Shown: piece by piece, positions 33,261 to 41,593 of the stretch
Layout: the number at the start of each line of letters is the position of its first letter
Position numbering within the stretch: the stretch's first letter is position 1
Assembly: GCA_964523875.1 (NCBI GenBank)
Contig: CAZGAS010000002.1
Coordinates: 17,132-81,131, forward strand
DNA from: JAUVHV01 sp964523875
GTDB taxonomy: Bacteria > Omnitrophota > Gorgyraeia > JABMRG01
Reading direction: 5' to 3'
DNA length: 64,000 bases
Notes under the pieces: generated by a model
The model's input: the letters and a program-made list of their open reading frames with translations, nothing else
What the model was told of the DNA's origin: nothing
Database searches by the model: none
Made by a program: the position numbers and the translations under genes

Positions 33261-34706
33261 ATGAAATGTGAAATTAAGTTTAAAGATATTTCGCTCTATT
33301 TAGACGGAAGATATAGCCAAAAGAAGAGAGAGGCTCTACAGGTTCATATTGCTGATTGCCCCCGCTGCAGCAAAAAGGTAGATGAGATTAAAACCTTGAG
33401 AGCTTCTCTCACTAGGCTTGTGCCGATTGAGGAATCATCAGGATTTGATTTTGAGTTTAATCGGTCACTTGATGAGCGGCTAAGGTACCGGAAAGAGCAT
33501 GATTGGAAAGCCAAGATCCAAGGTGCGGCGTCCAATATAATGGATTCTATTGTTATGCCTATGCCTGCTATTGTAAAGGTAGCGGCATCATTTATACTTG
33601 TTTTTTCTTTGGCGTGGTCCATAAGGGCCCAGGCCCTGCAAAAGATGCCTTTTATTGAATTTAGCGCTGGAGAGGCCAGGATATACAGACAGGCAACGAA
33701 TAATTGGATCGCGACAAGGCCTAAAATGCGATTAAAGGCAGGTGACAAAATAAAGCTGAGCGCCGGAGCTGTTGTTAATATCGCCTCAAAAGGCAGGTAC
33801 AAGGCAAGGATCAAGGATGAGTCGTTAATAGTCTTATCCAAGCTCAACAGCGGGCTACGTAATATTGATACAGATTTCAGCATATCATACGGCAAACTCC
33901 TTGTAAACACTACAGATAAGTTTAAAGGCTCAAGCATGCGCATATATACACCTGCCTGTGACGCTGAGGTTGTCGGCACGGCCTTTATTGTAGAGGTGTT
34001 CCAGAACAGGACATGGCTTGGAGTACTCGAGGGAAGAGTAAGGCTTTTATCGAAAGTGCACCCATTAAAGGCAGGAAGCGTTAAAAGGCTTTCAACGTAT
34101 GTATCCGCGGGACAAGAGGCATCTACGATGCCATATTTATATTCTACGGTACCAAAACTGCTTTCGAATAGGGAATGGAAGACTATGCTTGAACTTTACC
34201 AGCTTGTTGAGAAGCCTCAGGTAATGCTCCTTCTCGGAACAGGCCCTAACAGGGTTGATGAGTTTCTTGAGAGGCCAATACCTGTATATATTCCTGACGC
34301 GGTAAGGCGTGTGACCCCCAAAGAGTTGCTTGAGGCCATCGACATTGTAAAACAAGCTACCAGAGAAGGTAATATTGAGCTTGTAAAGAAGAATACTCTC
34401 AGACTGCAAGGCCTGCTTGAAAGATATCCAAGCCCGCAGTATAGTGTTGAGATTCTTATGTTTATTGCCTCACAGCTTCATTACGTGCATGATTATATAG
34501 CTGCGCTTGAGGTGCTTGAAAAAGTAAGCGCGCAATATCCTGATTCAGAATTTGCCAGTCTTGCGCAATGCTCCATAGCAACAATCTATCAGAATAATTT
34601 TAAGGATATTGACAAGGCAAGAATGATATACAGTCAGCTTATTACAACATATCCTGGTAGCGCTGATGCCATAAGAGCAAAAGAGATGCTCTCACCTCAA
34701 AGATAG
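33261..34706 (+). CDS. Membrane anti-sigma protein: zinc-finger, transmembrane, FecR and TPR-like domains
   Basis: This 481-residue protein combines four parts. Residues 1-50 form an anti-sigma zinc finger with H29-x3-C33-x2-C36 (HIADCPRC). A transmembrane helix follows at about residues 103-121. Residues about 125-290 resemble a FecR domain (AGEARIYR, LKAGDKIKLSAGA, DAEVVGTAFIVEV, VLEGRVRLLS). The C-terminal 130 residues are helical with TPR-like periodicity (AALEVLEKVSAQYPDSEFA, ARMIYSQLITTYPGSADA). The expected topology is cytoplasmic zinc finger holding the adjacent sigma factor and an extracytoplasmic FecR/TPR sensor. The signal sensed is unknown. Confidence 0.83.
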   Translation: MKCEIKFKDISLYLDGRYSQKKREALQVHIADCPRCSKKVDEIKTLRASLTRLVPIEESSGFDFEFNRSLDERLRYRKEHDWKAKIQGAASNIMDSIVMPMPAIVKVAASFILVFSLAWSIRAQALQKMPFIEFSAGEARIYRQATNNWIATRPKMRLKAGDKIKLSAGAVVNIASKGRYKARIKDESLIVLSKLNSGLRNIDTDFSISYGKLLVNTTDKFKGSSMRIYTPACDAEVVGTAFIVEVFQNRTWLGVLEGRVRLLSKVHPLKAGSVKRLSTYVSAGQEASTMPYLYSTVPKLLSNREWKTMLELYQLVEKPQVMLLLGTGPNRVDEFLERPIPVYIPDAVRRVTPKELLEAIDIVKQATREGNIELVKKNTLRLQGLLERYPSPQYSVEILMFIASQLHYVHDYIAALEVLEKVSAQYPDSEFASLAQCSIATIYQNNFKDIDKARMIYSQLITTYPGSADAIRAKEMLSPQR

Positions 34707-34774
34707 AGAGACAGGCACTGCCTAAAAACAATGTCTGTGCCCCCTAACTTTCTAAATCCGCATCACCAATTTTC

Positions 34775-34803
34775 TTGACTCGATATACACTATTTGTTAT
34801 ACT
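34775..34803 (+). promoter_or_regulatory. Strong sigma-70-type promoter, leaderless, for gpsA
   Basis: TTGACT at 34775-34780, a 17-bp spacer and TATACT at 34798-34803. The gpsA ATG is at 34813, only 9 bases beyond the -10 element, where transcription itself would begin. No ribosome binding site fits between them. Confidence 0.7.
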
Positions 34804-34812
34804 TATATTACT

Positions 34813-35811
34813 ATGCATAATATAAGGGAAATAAGTGTCTTAGGGGATGGCGGTTGGGGTACAACCTTGGCTATTTTGCTCTCAAAAAAAGGGCTAAAGG
34901 TTAAGCTTTGGAGCGCCTTTCCTGATTACGCAGATATAATAAAAAAGAGGCATGAGAACATAAAGTTCTTGCCTGGCATCAAGATGCCTAGCGAAATAGA
35001 GATTACAGCTGATATACACAGAGCGCTTGAGGGTACATCCGCTGTTGCTGTAGCTGTTCCCTCGCAATTTTTACGCGGTGTAATCTCTAGATTTAAGGAT
35101 ATTCATCTTGATTCCCGGATACTGGTAAGTGTAGTAAAAGGCATTGAAAACGTTACTTTTAAGCGCCCTTCTGAGATTATTAAGCATGAGATAGCTGGCG
35201 CGGAGATAGCTGTTCTTTCAGGCCCGACTATCGCTTGTGAGATAGCGCGAGGACTTCCCGCTTCCTGCGTGGTTGCCTCAGAGAAAAAAGATATTGCTAA
35301 GCAGGTGCAGGAGCTTTTTATGTCGGACCGTTTCAGGGTTTATACCTCAACGGATATGACAGGCGTTGAGCTTGGCGGAGCATTAAAAAATATTATAGCT
35401 ATTGCCGCTGGTATTGCTGACGGCTTAAAATTAGGTACCAATGCCAAGGCCGCGTTATTTACGCGCGGCTTAGTGGAAATGAAAAGACTAGGGGTTGCGC
35501 TTAGCGCTGAGCAGGAGACATTTAACGGATTAAGCGGTATTGGTGACCTGGTTACAACCTGCGTAAGTCCATATAGCCGCAATAGAAGAGTCGGCGAAGA
35601 GATCGCGAGGGGCAATAAGCTCTTGGAGATAATGGAAAATATGGATATGGTGGCAGAAGGCATCGAGACCACCAGATCTGTATATGGATTATCGCAAAAA
35701 ATAGGCATAGATATGCCTATTACAGAGCAGGTATATCAGGTACTTTTCAAAGAGAAGAACCCTCATACTGCTGTTAGTGATTTGATGTTAAGAGATAAGA
35801 AGCCTGAATAG
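34813..35811 (+). CDS. gpsA: NAD(P)-dependent glycerol-3-phosphate dehydrogenase
   Basis: This 332-residue enzyme reduces dihydroxyacetone phosphate to glycerol-3-phosphate for phospholipid synthesis. It has the Rossmann motif GDGGWGTTLA at residues 11-20, SVVKGIEN, LSGPTIACEIARGLP, the catalytic-Lys block ELGGALKNIIAIAAGIADGLKLG, and GLSGIGDLVTTC. The glycine-rich loop reads GDGGWG, a small variation on GxGxWG. It supplies the substrate for the PlsY and PgsA enzymes also encoded here. The start has no Shine-Dalgarno sequence and lies at the predicted transcription start. Confidence 0.96.
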   Translation: MHNIREISVLGDGGWGTTLAILLSKKGLKVKLWSAFPDYADIIKKRHENIKFLPGIKMPSEIEITADIHRALEGTSAVAVAVPSQFLRGVISRFKDIHLDSRILVSVVKGIENVTFKRPSEIIKHEIAGAEIAVLSGPTIACEIARGLPASCVVASEKKDIAKQVQELFMSDRFRVYTSTDMTGVELGGALKNIIAIAAGIADGLKLGTNAKAALFTRGLVEMKRLGVALSAEQETFNGLSGIGDLVTTCVSPYSRNRRVGEEIARGNKLLEIMENMDMVAEGIETTRSVYGLSQKIGIDMPITEQVYQVLFKEKNPHTAVSDLMLRDKKPE

Positions 35812-35840
35812 TTTCAATACTCATATTGACAATTTTGGTT

Positions 35841-35918
35841 CGGGGCGTAGCGCAGTTTGGCTAGCGCACTTGAATGGGGTTCAAGGGGTCGCCGGTTCAA
35901 GTCCGGCCGCCCCGACCA
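35841..35918 (+). tRNA. tRNA-Pro (anticodon GGG), CCA encoded
   Basis: A full cloverleaf can be drawn in 78 bases: acceptor CGGGGCG/CGCCCCG, D stem GCGC/GCGC, anticodon stem CTTGA/TCAAG with loop ATGGGGT (anticodon GGG), variable GGGTC, T stem GCCGG/CCGGC with loop TTCAAGT, then A and the encoded CCA. GGG reads CCC and CCU proline codons. Confidence 0.96.
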
Positions 35919-35972
35919 TAAATGAAGCCATAGCTTAGAGAGCGATAGCGAACTAAGTTGGATAGCTGAATT

Positions 35973-36014
35973 TATACCCCCAGTTTTGTTTTCAATAGAA
36001 AACATGGGGGTATA
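35973..36014. repeat. Long hairpin between tRNA-Pro and hom
   Basis: TATACCCCCA (35973-35982) pairs with TGGGGGTATA (36005-36014), and TGTTTTC pairs with GAAAACA across a 4-base loop, separated on one side by a GTTT bulge. The 17 paired bases could act as a terminator for the tRNA or belong to a dispersed palindrome. The rest of 35919-36175 shows no gene; at 36131-36155 it holds the iterated ACGCAATAC-type words also found near 48900. Confidence 0.75.
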
Positions 36015-36175
36015 TGCGTACATTTATTTCGAACGTAAGAAAGAAGCACATTAGTTTACATTTGACCCCATACCGCTCATTATGTTCGGGTATAGGGTAG
36101 GCAGTTTATGGGTTATTGCTTTAAGGTTTCTACGCAATACACACAACGCAATACGAGATTTTGAAGGAGTATTAT

Positions 36176-37477
36176 ATGCGAAATATAAACGTGGGAATTA
36201 TAGGTTTTGGTAACATAGGCACCGGTGTCATAGACGCGTTGTTTAAAAAACGTACGTATTTGAAGAATCGCTTAGGTGTTTCTATAAATCTTGTAAGTGT
36301 CTGTGACAAAGATTTAAAGAGCAGACGCAGGATAAAGGTTAACAAGGGCATATTAACTGATAATGTAAATGATGTGCTTAACGACCCTAAAATAGACATC
36401 GTTATAGAGTTGATAGGCGGGATACAGCCAGCGCGTAAGATAATCATGCAGGCGCTGGAGAACAAGAAGCATGTTATTACAGCGAATAAGGCATTGCTCT
36501 CTATGTATAAAAGAAGCCTTTTTAAGGAGGCGGAGAAGAATGGCGTTGAGTTGCGATTCGAGGCAAGTGTAGCTGGTGGTGTGCCTATAATCAAGGCCCT
36601 AAGGGAAGGCCTTGTCGCTAATAAGGTCAATTCTATATACGGTATTGTAAACGGCACCTGTAACTATATCTTAACGGAAATGGCATATAGTGGTATAAGT
36701 TTTAATGATGCTTTAAATGGTGCCCAGAAAAAAGGCTACGCTGAAAGGCAGCCTGCGATTGATATTGAAGGCCTTGATTCAGCGCATAAGTTGGCGATAT
36801 TAGCGTCCTTGAGTTTTGGTATTGATGTAAAGCTTAAGGATATATATATAGAGGGTATAACTAATATATCCGCTGATGATATATTGTACGCGGACAGTTG
36901 GGGATATTTAATAAAGCTATTAGCGATCGCGAAGAAGGTGGGTAGAGAACTTGAGGTGCGGGTACATCCAACTCTTGTGCCTAAAAAACACCCGCTTGCG
37001 TCTGTAGGGAGTAATTTTAACGCTATCTTTGTAAATACAGATATGCTTGGGGAGGCACTTTTTTATGGAAAAGGAGCCGGTTCTGTGCCTACAGCAAGCG
37101 CTGTAATAAGTGATATTATTGATATATCCAGAGGCATATTAGGCAAGTCAATTGCCATACTGCCGAGCATTATATACGATAACCAGATCGATAGAATAAA
37201 AAAGAAGGATGATTTTTATTCCAGATACTATATACATCTAACAGCGATAGATAAACCTGGTGTACTCGCAAAGATATCTAAGATACTATCTGAACAAAAG
37301 ATCAGTATAGCCTTTGTAAGCCAGAAGGCCAGGAGGCGGGAGAGGCTTGTTCCTATTGTGATGATGACACACGCGGCTCAAGAGAGCGTTCTTTCTCAGG
37401 CACTTAAAAAGATAGACGCTTTAAGCGTTATTAAGAGAAAATCAGTTGTTATAAGATTAGAAGAGGATCTAAAATAA
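36176..37477 (+). CDS. hom: Homoserine dehydrogenase with C-terminal ACT domain
   Basis: This 433-residue enzyme reduces aspartate semialdehyde to homoserine. It has the Rossmann motif GFGNIGTGVIDAL near the N-terminus, VITANKALL near residue 100, FEASVAGGVPIIKALREG near 130, GIVNGTCNYILTEM and the substrate region DIEGLDSAHKLAILASL. An ACT domain (AIDKPGVLAKISKILSE, about residues 355-372) suggests feedback by threonine. The ATG at 36176 follows AAGGAG; the TTG 15 bases upstream overlaps that site and is rejected. First gene of the threonine block. Confidence 0.96.
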   Translation: MRNINVGIIGFGNIGTGVIDALFKKRTYLKNRLGVSINLVSVCDKDLKSRRRIKVNKGILTDNVNDVLNDPKIDIVIELIGGIQPARKIIMQALENKKHVITANKALLSMYKRSLFKEAEKNGVELRFEASVAGGVPIIKALREGLVANKVNSIYGIVNGTCNYILTEMAYSGISFNDALNGAQKKGYAERQPAIDIEGLDSAHKLAILASLSFGIDVKLKDIYIEGITNISADDILYADSWGYLIKLLAIAKKVGRELEVRVHPTLVPKKHPLASVGSNFNAIFVNTDMLGEALFYGKGAGSVPTASAVISDIIDISRGILGKSIAILPSIIYDNQIDRIKKKDDFYSRYYIHLTAIDKPGVLAKISKILSEQKISIAFVSQKARRRERLVPIVMMTHAAQESVLSQALKKIDALSVIKRKSVVIRLEEDLK

Positions 37478-37559
37478 ATGAACCCACAATTTATGGAGTA
37501 TAACGTGGGAGATAAATTGTTTAGGAAGAATTTATCTTGAAGACATGAAGTATCCGAAG

Positions 37560-37579
37560 CCTGCCTGCCGGTAGGCAGG
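37560..37579. repeat. 20-bp palindrome between hom and thrC
   Basis: CCTGCCT and AGGCAGG flank a GCCGGT centre, giving a GC-rich hairpin in an otherwise AT-rich 173-base intergenic region. The flanks (37478-37650) hold no gene. It has the form of short dispersed palindromic units. Confidence 0.75.
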
Positions 37580-37650
37580 GATCTAAATCATATCTTTTGT
37601 TTTTTATAAGAGCAACGAGTTGTCAATAACAGAGATAGAAAGGTTTCAGC

Positions 37651-38733
37651 ATGAGTTATAATGGCATTATAGACAAGTACATGGAGTATCTGCCAGTAAC
37701 AGAGAGCACCCCGCTTATTACTCTTCTTGAAGGTAATACGCCGCTTATACCAGCGCGGGGCTTAAATGGTATGCTTGGCAAGGGTTTCGAGGTGTTTTTA
37801 AAATACGAAGGATTAAACCCGACAGGTTCGTTTAAAGATCGTGGTATGACAATGGCAGTCTCGAAGGCCTTAGAAGCTGGTTCAAGAGCTGTGATGTGCG
37901 CTTCAACTGGAAATACATCAGCCTCCGCGGCCGCGTTCGCAGCACGTTCCGGCATAAGATGTATTGTGCTTATCCCAAAAGGAGCTATAGCGCTTGGAAA
38001 ACTTGCTCAAGCACTTATACATGGCGCGCAGGTAATAGCTATAGATGGAAATTTTGATGACGCGTTAGACCTTGTAAAAGAGATTACAGACAAGTATCCT
38101 GTTACTTTGGTAAACTCATTAAACCCTTTTAGGATAGAAGGACAGAAGACAGGCGCTTTTGAGATATGTGACGTACTTGGCGATGGACCTGATTTTCAAT
38201 GTATGCCTGTTGGCAATGCGGGTAATATTACAGCTTATTGGAGGGGTTATAAGGAGTACAAACAAAAAGGTATATCAACAAGGCTCCCCCGTATGTGTGG
38301 TTTTCAGGCTGCCGGTTCCGCGCCTATTGTTCATGGCAAGCCCATTAAGAACCCAGAGACTATAGCAACAGCTATAAGGATTGGTAATCCAGCATCCTGG
38401 CAGCAGGCTGTAGCGGCGCGTGACGAATCAGGTGGGCTTATTGATATGGTTACAGATGAGGAGATACTCAAGGCTTATCAGCTATTAGCTGGTAGAGAGG
38501 GTGTTTTCGTAGAGCCCGCGTCTGCTGCTTCTGTCGCAGGTCTCATAAAGTTGCATAAGCAGGGTTACTTTTCAAAGTACCGAAAACCGAAAACCGAAAA
38601 CCGTAATACTCGCATAGTATGTATATTGACAGGACACGGCCTAAAAGATCCTGACAGGGCAATAGAGAGTGTTAAACAACCTGTACTCGTTGCGGCAAAG
38701 CTTGAGGCAGTGGTTGATGTTATGGCGTTATAG
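37651..38733 (+). CDS. thrC: Threonine synthase, with short repeat insertion
   Basis: This 360-residue PLP enzyme converts O-phosphohomoserine to threonine. The PLP lysine is in NPTGSFKDRGM (about residues 54-64), followed by CASTGNTSASAAAFAAR, the phosphate-binding PVGNAGNITAYWRG and a late GREGVFVEPASAASVAGL. It is the short bacterial type. Near residues 310-322 the sequence KPKTENRN is encoded by three copies of a 7-base unit at 38581-38601, just before the conserved CILTGHGLKDPD, and is probably an insertion in a surface loop. Confidence 0.95.
   Translation: MSYNGIIDKYMEYLPVTESTPLITLLEGNTPLIPARGLNGMLGKGFEVFLKYEGLNPTGSFKDRGMTMAVSKALEAGSRAVMCASTGNTSASAAAFAARSGIRCIVLIPKGAIALGKLAQALIHGAQVIAIDGNFDDALDLVKEITDKYPVTLVNSLNPFRIEGQKTGAFEICDVLGDGPDFQCMPVGNAGNITAYWRGYKEYKQKGISTRLPRMCGFQAAGSAPIVHGKPIKNPETIATAIRIGNPASWQQAVAARDESGGLIDMVTDEEILKAYQLLAGREGVFVEPASAASVAGLIKLHKQGYFSKYRKPKTENRNTRIVCILTGHGLKDPDRAIESVKQPVLVAAKLEAVVDVMAL
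38581..38601. repeat. Three 7-bp repeats inside thrC
   Basis: CGAAAAC occurs three times in a row, followed by CGTAATAC. The 21 added bases keep the frame. Similar AAACCG words occur between genes at 29940-29975. Confidence 0.85.
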
Positions 38734-38756
38734 CGTAATAAATTAGGAGCATGCTT

Positions 38757-39965
38757 ATGAAATATATAATGTTAGTTGGTGATGGGATGAGTGGCAGGCC
38801 CTTAAAAGAGCTTAGTGATAATACGGTTCTTGAATCCTCACGGATACCTAATATGACCTTTATCGCGAAAGAAGGTAGAGTAGGCTGCGCCATTACAGTA
38901 CCCGAGAATTTGCAACCGGCAAGTGATGTTGCCAACATGGCACTCTTGGGATACGACCCACGCAAATATTATAGTGGAAGAGCGCCGCTAGAGGCAGCGA
39001 ATATGGGTATAGAGATAAAAGACCATGAAGTTGCTTTCAGGTGCAATACAGTTACAATAGCGGATGATAAGATGGCTGATTATTCCGCTGGCCATATTAC
39101 AAATAATGAAGCCCATAAGGTAATTAGAGCAATAGATAAGAGGTTAGGCTCTAATTCAGTAAGATTCTACCCCGGTATCAGCTATAGGCATCTAGCGGTT
39201 ATAGATTGTGATAAAGCTAAACTTGACAAAGACGAGCTTGTAAAGATTGTATGCACTCCTCCTCATAACATACTTGACAAGTCAATAGCCCGATATCTGC
39301 CGCGCGGACAGGCAAGCGGTTTTTTGACAGACCTTATGTTGAAGTCACAAGATATACTTAATAATCTGGATATAAACAGGGTCCGTATAGATCTTGGTGA
39401 AAATCCCGCGAATATGATATGGCTATGGGGCCAGGGCGTAAAGCCTGATATGCCACTTTTTAAAGACAAGTTCAATCTTACAGGTTCTATTATTTCGGCA
39501 GTAGATCTTATAAAGGGTATTGGCAAGATAATTGGTTTAGACCCTGTGGATGTGCCTGGCGCAACAGGGTATTATGATACAGATTACCTTGCCAAGGCAA
39601 AATACGCGCTTGGGGTGTTAGAGAAGAAAGACTTTGTATTTGTCCATGTAGAGGCCCCTGATGAGGCGGGCCATAATGGTGATGTAAGACAAAAGATTTT
39701 AGCTGTCGAGAACTTTGATAAGCTTGTAGTCGGTACTATTCTCGATGAGTTTAAAGGGAAGAATGGATTTCGTATAGTTGTCCTTCCTGATCATGCTACC
39801 CCTATCACGGTACGTACACATACGCGGGACCCTATACCTTTTGTGATGTATGGTGATGGCATAGAAAAAGATAAGATTGGTAGATATAGTGAGGCTACTT
39901 CAAAAACGAGTAAACTCTTTATTGAAGATGGGTTTAAAATTATGGATACTTTCTTAGCGAGATGA
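38757..39965 (+). CDS. ApgM-family phosphomutase-like protein, probable homoserine kinase
   Basis: This 402-residue alkaline-phosphatase-superfamily protein resembles archaeal-type cofactor-independent phosphoglycerate mutase: MLVGDGMSGRPL at the start, AGHITNNEAH, FVHVEAPDEAGHNGD and VLPDHATPITVRTHTRDP supply the metal ligands. A subfamily of these proteins has been proposed to be homoserine kinases because it clusters with hom and thrC in genomes lacking classical thrB. That is exactly the setting here, directly after thrC and between hom and lysC. The ATG at 38757 has AGGAG 7 bases upstream; the ATG at 38751 is too close to it. Phosphoglycerate mutase remains the alternative. Confidence 0.82.
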   Translation: MKYIMLVGDGMSGRPLKELSDNTVLESSRIPNMTFIAKEGRVGCAITVPENLQPASDVANMALLGYDPRKYYSGRAPLEAANMGIEIKDHEVAFRCNTVTIADDKMADYSAGHITNNEAHKVIRAIDKRLGSNSVRFYPGISYRHLAVIDCDKAKLDKDELVKIVCTPPHNILDKSIARYLPRGQASGFLTDLMLKSQDILNNLDINRVRIDLGENPANMIWLWGQGVKPDMPLFKDKFNLTGSIISAVDLIKGIGKIIGLDPVDVPGATGYYDTDYLAKAKYALGVLEKKDFVFVHVEAPDEAGHNGDVRQKILAVENFDKLVVGTILDEFKGKNGFRIVVLPDHATPITVRTHTRDPIPFVMYGDGIEKDKIGRYSEATSKTSKLFIEDGFKIMDTFLAR

Positions 39966-41593
39966 ACGTACTCGTAATTATTGCGGGAACAGGTTTGATA
40001 TTTTGGGCAGGATATGTTTTATACGCTTCAAAGGTTGTTAATATATTCAAGCCGGATAAGCATAAGAAGACGCCCGCTTACACAAATTATGATGGTATAG
40101 ATTTTGTTCCGGCGAAACACTGGTCCATGCTTTTTGGGCATCATTTTTCATCAATAGCCGGCGCCGCTCCCGTAGTAGGTCCGATATTAGCAATCTCAAT
40201 ATGGGGTTGGGCACCAACATTACTATGGGTTCTGCTGGGCACTATCTTTATTGGCGGGGTACATGATTATTGTAGCCTTATGATATCAGTAAGGCACAAA
40301 GGGCGTTCTATAGCGGATTTCGCGGGAGATACGATATCTAATAACGCGAAAAGGATATTTCTTTCATTTGCGTGGGTTGCGCTCATTCTTATCATATCGG
40401 TATTTGTTCATCTTTGCGCGAAGACCCTGGTTTTGATGCCGTCTATTGTGTTGCCTTCTATTGGGCTTATACCTTTAGCTATGATTATTGGAGTTTTTTT
40501 ATACACTAAAAAACTTCTGAAGAAGCATAACCAGATAAGCGTGACGCTGTTAGGGCTTGTTTGCCTTGGCATCCTCATACGCCTTGGTTTGACATACCCG
40601 ATTTCATTAAATTACGCGCATCCTATTCATGTTTGGAGCATTATACTATTAGTTTACGCTTATTTCGCGAGCATTGCGCCTGTGCAGATATTACTACAAC
40701 CGCGTGATTACCTTTCATCATTTTTGTTGTTTGCGGGACTTGGTCTCGGTTATATCGGGCTTATTCTATATAAGCCGAGCATGAATTTCCCCGCTTTTAT
40801 CGGGTTTTCAGATGAAACAGCAGGCATGCTTTGGCCGGTACTTTTTATAACAGTTGCCTGCGGAGCTATTAGTGGTTTTCATTCACTCGTTGCTAGCGGA
40901 ACGACCTCAAAGCAGCTTCCAAATGAGATCTACGCGAAAAGGATTGGTTATGGTGGAATGGTAGCAGAGGGGTTTCTCGCGGTACTCGCGATTTTGGTAG
41001 TAGCCGTGGCGTATTCAAAAGTCGGTAACCTGAGGGGGATTGTTAATACCGGCGGAGGCCCGATTACCGCTTTTGCCTTTGGTTTTGGTGAGATAACCAA
41101 AGGTTTTTTAGGAGAATCCGGGCCATTGCTCGCGGTTCTTATACTAAATGCTTTTATATTTACTACCCTGGATACAGCGACAAGAATTGCCAGATATATT
41201 ACGCAGGAACTATTCTGTGTTAAGAATCGTTATATCGCGACCCTGGTAGTTGTCGCGCTGAGTGGCTGGTTGGGCCTAAGTGGCGAATGGAATGAAGTGT
41301 GGCCATTGTTTGGCGCGGCAAATCAGTTGATAGCCGCATTAGCGTTAATAGTTATTACAAGCTGGTTACTTGCGACGAGAAAACCTGTTATATACACAAT
41401 AGTGCCAACGATATTTATGCTTATAACGACTATAGCCGCTTTGCTGTCAAAAATAAGTGAATATATACAGGTTAAAAATATATTATTGGCTGTGATTGCT
41501 GTGGTGCTTATGTTTTTGGCATTTGTGGTTTTGTATGAGGCTGTTTTTGTGGCAATTAGAAACTATAGGAGAGTTCATCATGCTAAGGCATAA
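39962..41593 (+). CDS. cstA: Carbon starvation protein CstA family transporter
   Basis: This 543-residue integral membrane protein has many hydrophobic segments and CstA words: an N-terminal DFVPAKHWSMLFGHHFSSIAG-like block, PVVGPILAI, a GTIFIGGVHDYCSLMISVRH segment and later FHSLVASGTTSKQL and LFGAANQLIAALAL. CstA proteins import peptides or pyruvate. It is shorter than E. coli CstA, as in many CstA homologues of other phyla. It starts within the stop of the preceding gene and overlaps lysC by 14 bases, so translation is likely coupled. Confidence 0.93.
   Translation: MNVLVIIAGTGLIFWAGYVLYASKVVNIFKPDKHKKTPAYTNYDGIDFVPAKHWSMLFGHHFSSIAGAAPVVGPILAISIWGWAPTLLWVLLGTIFIGGVHDYCSLMISVRHKGRSIADFAGDTISNNAKRIFLSFAWVALILIISVFVHLCAKTLVLMPSIVLPSIGLIPLAMIIGVFLYTKKLLKKHNQISVTLLGLVCLGILIRLGLTYPISLNYAHPIHVWSIILLVYAYFASIAPVQILLQPRDYLSSFLLFAGLGLGYIGLILYKPSMNFPAFIGFSDETAGMLWPVLFITVACGAISGFHSLVASGTTSKQLPNEIYAKRIGYGGMVAEGFLAVLAILVVAVAYSKVGNLRGIVNTGGGPITAFAFGFGEITKGFLGESGPLLAVLILNAFIFTTLDTATRIARYITQELFCVKNRYIATLVVVALSGWLGLSGEWNEVWPLFGAANQLIAALALIVITSWLLATRKPVIYTIVPTIFMLITTIAALLSKISEYIQVKNILLAVIAVVLMFLAFVVLYEAVFVAIRNYRRVHHAKA

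Noticed and set aside
35919..36175. T-box or threonine attenuator upstream of hom
   Set aside because: No leader peptide with Thr/Ile codons and no T-box consensus; only a long hairpin and iterated words are visible.
41496..41579. Longer N-terminus for LysC
   Set aside because: It is out-of-frame reading of the cstA end; the ATG at 41580 has a ribosome binding site and the standard start.
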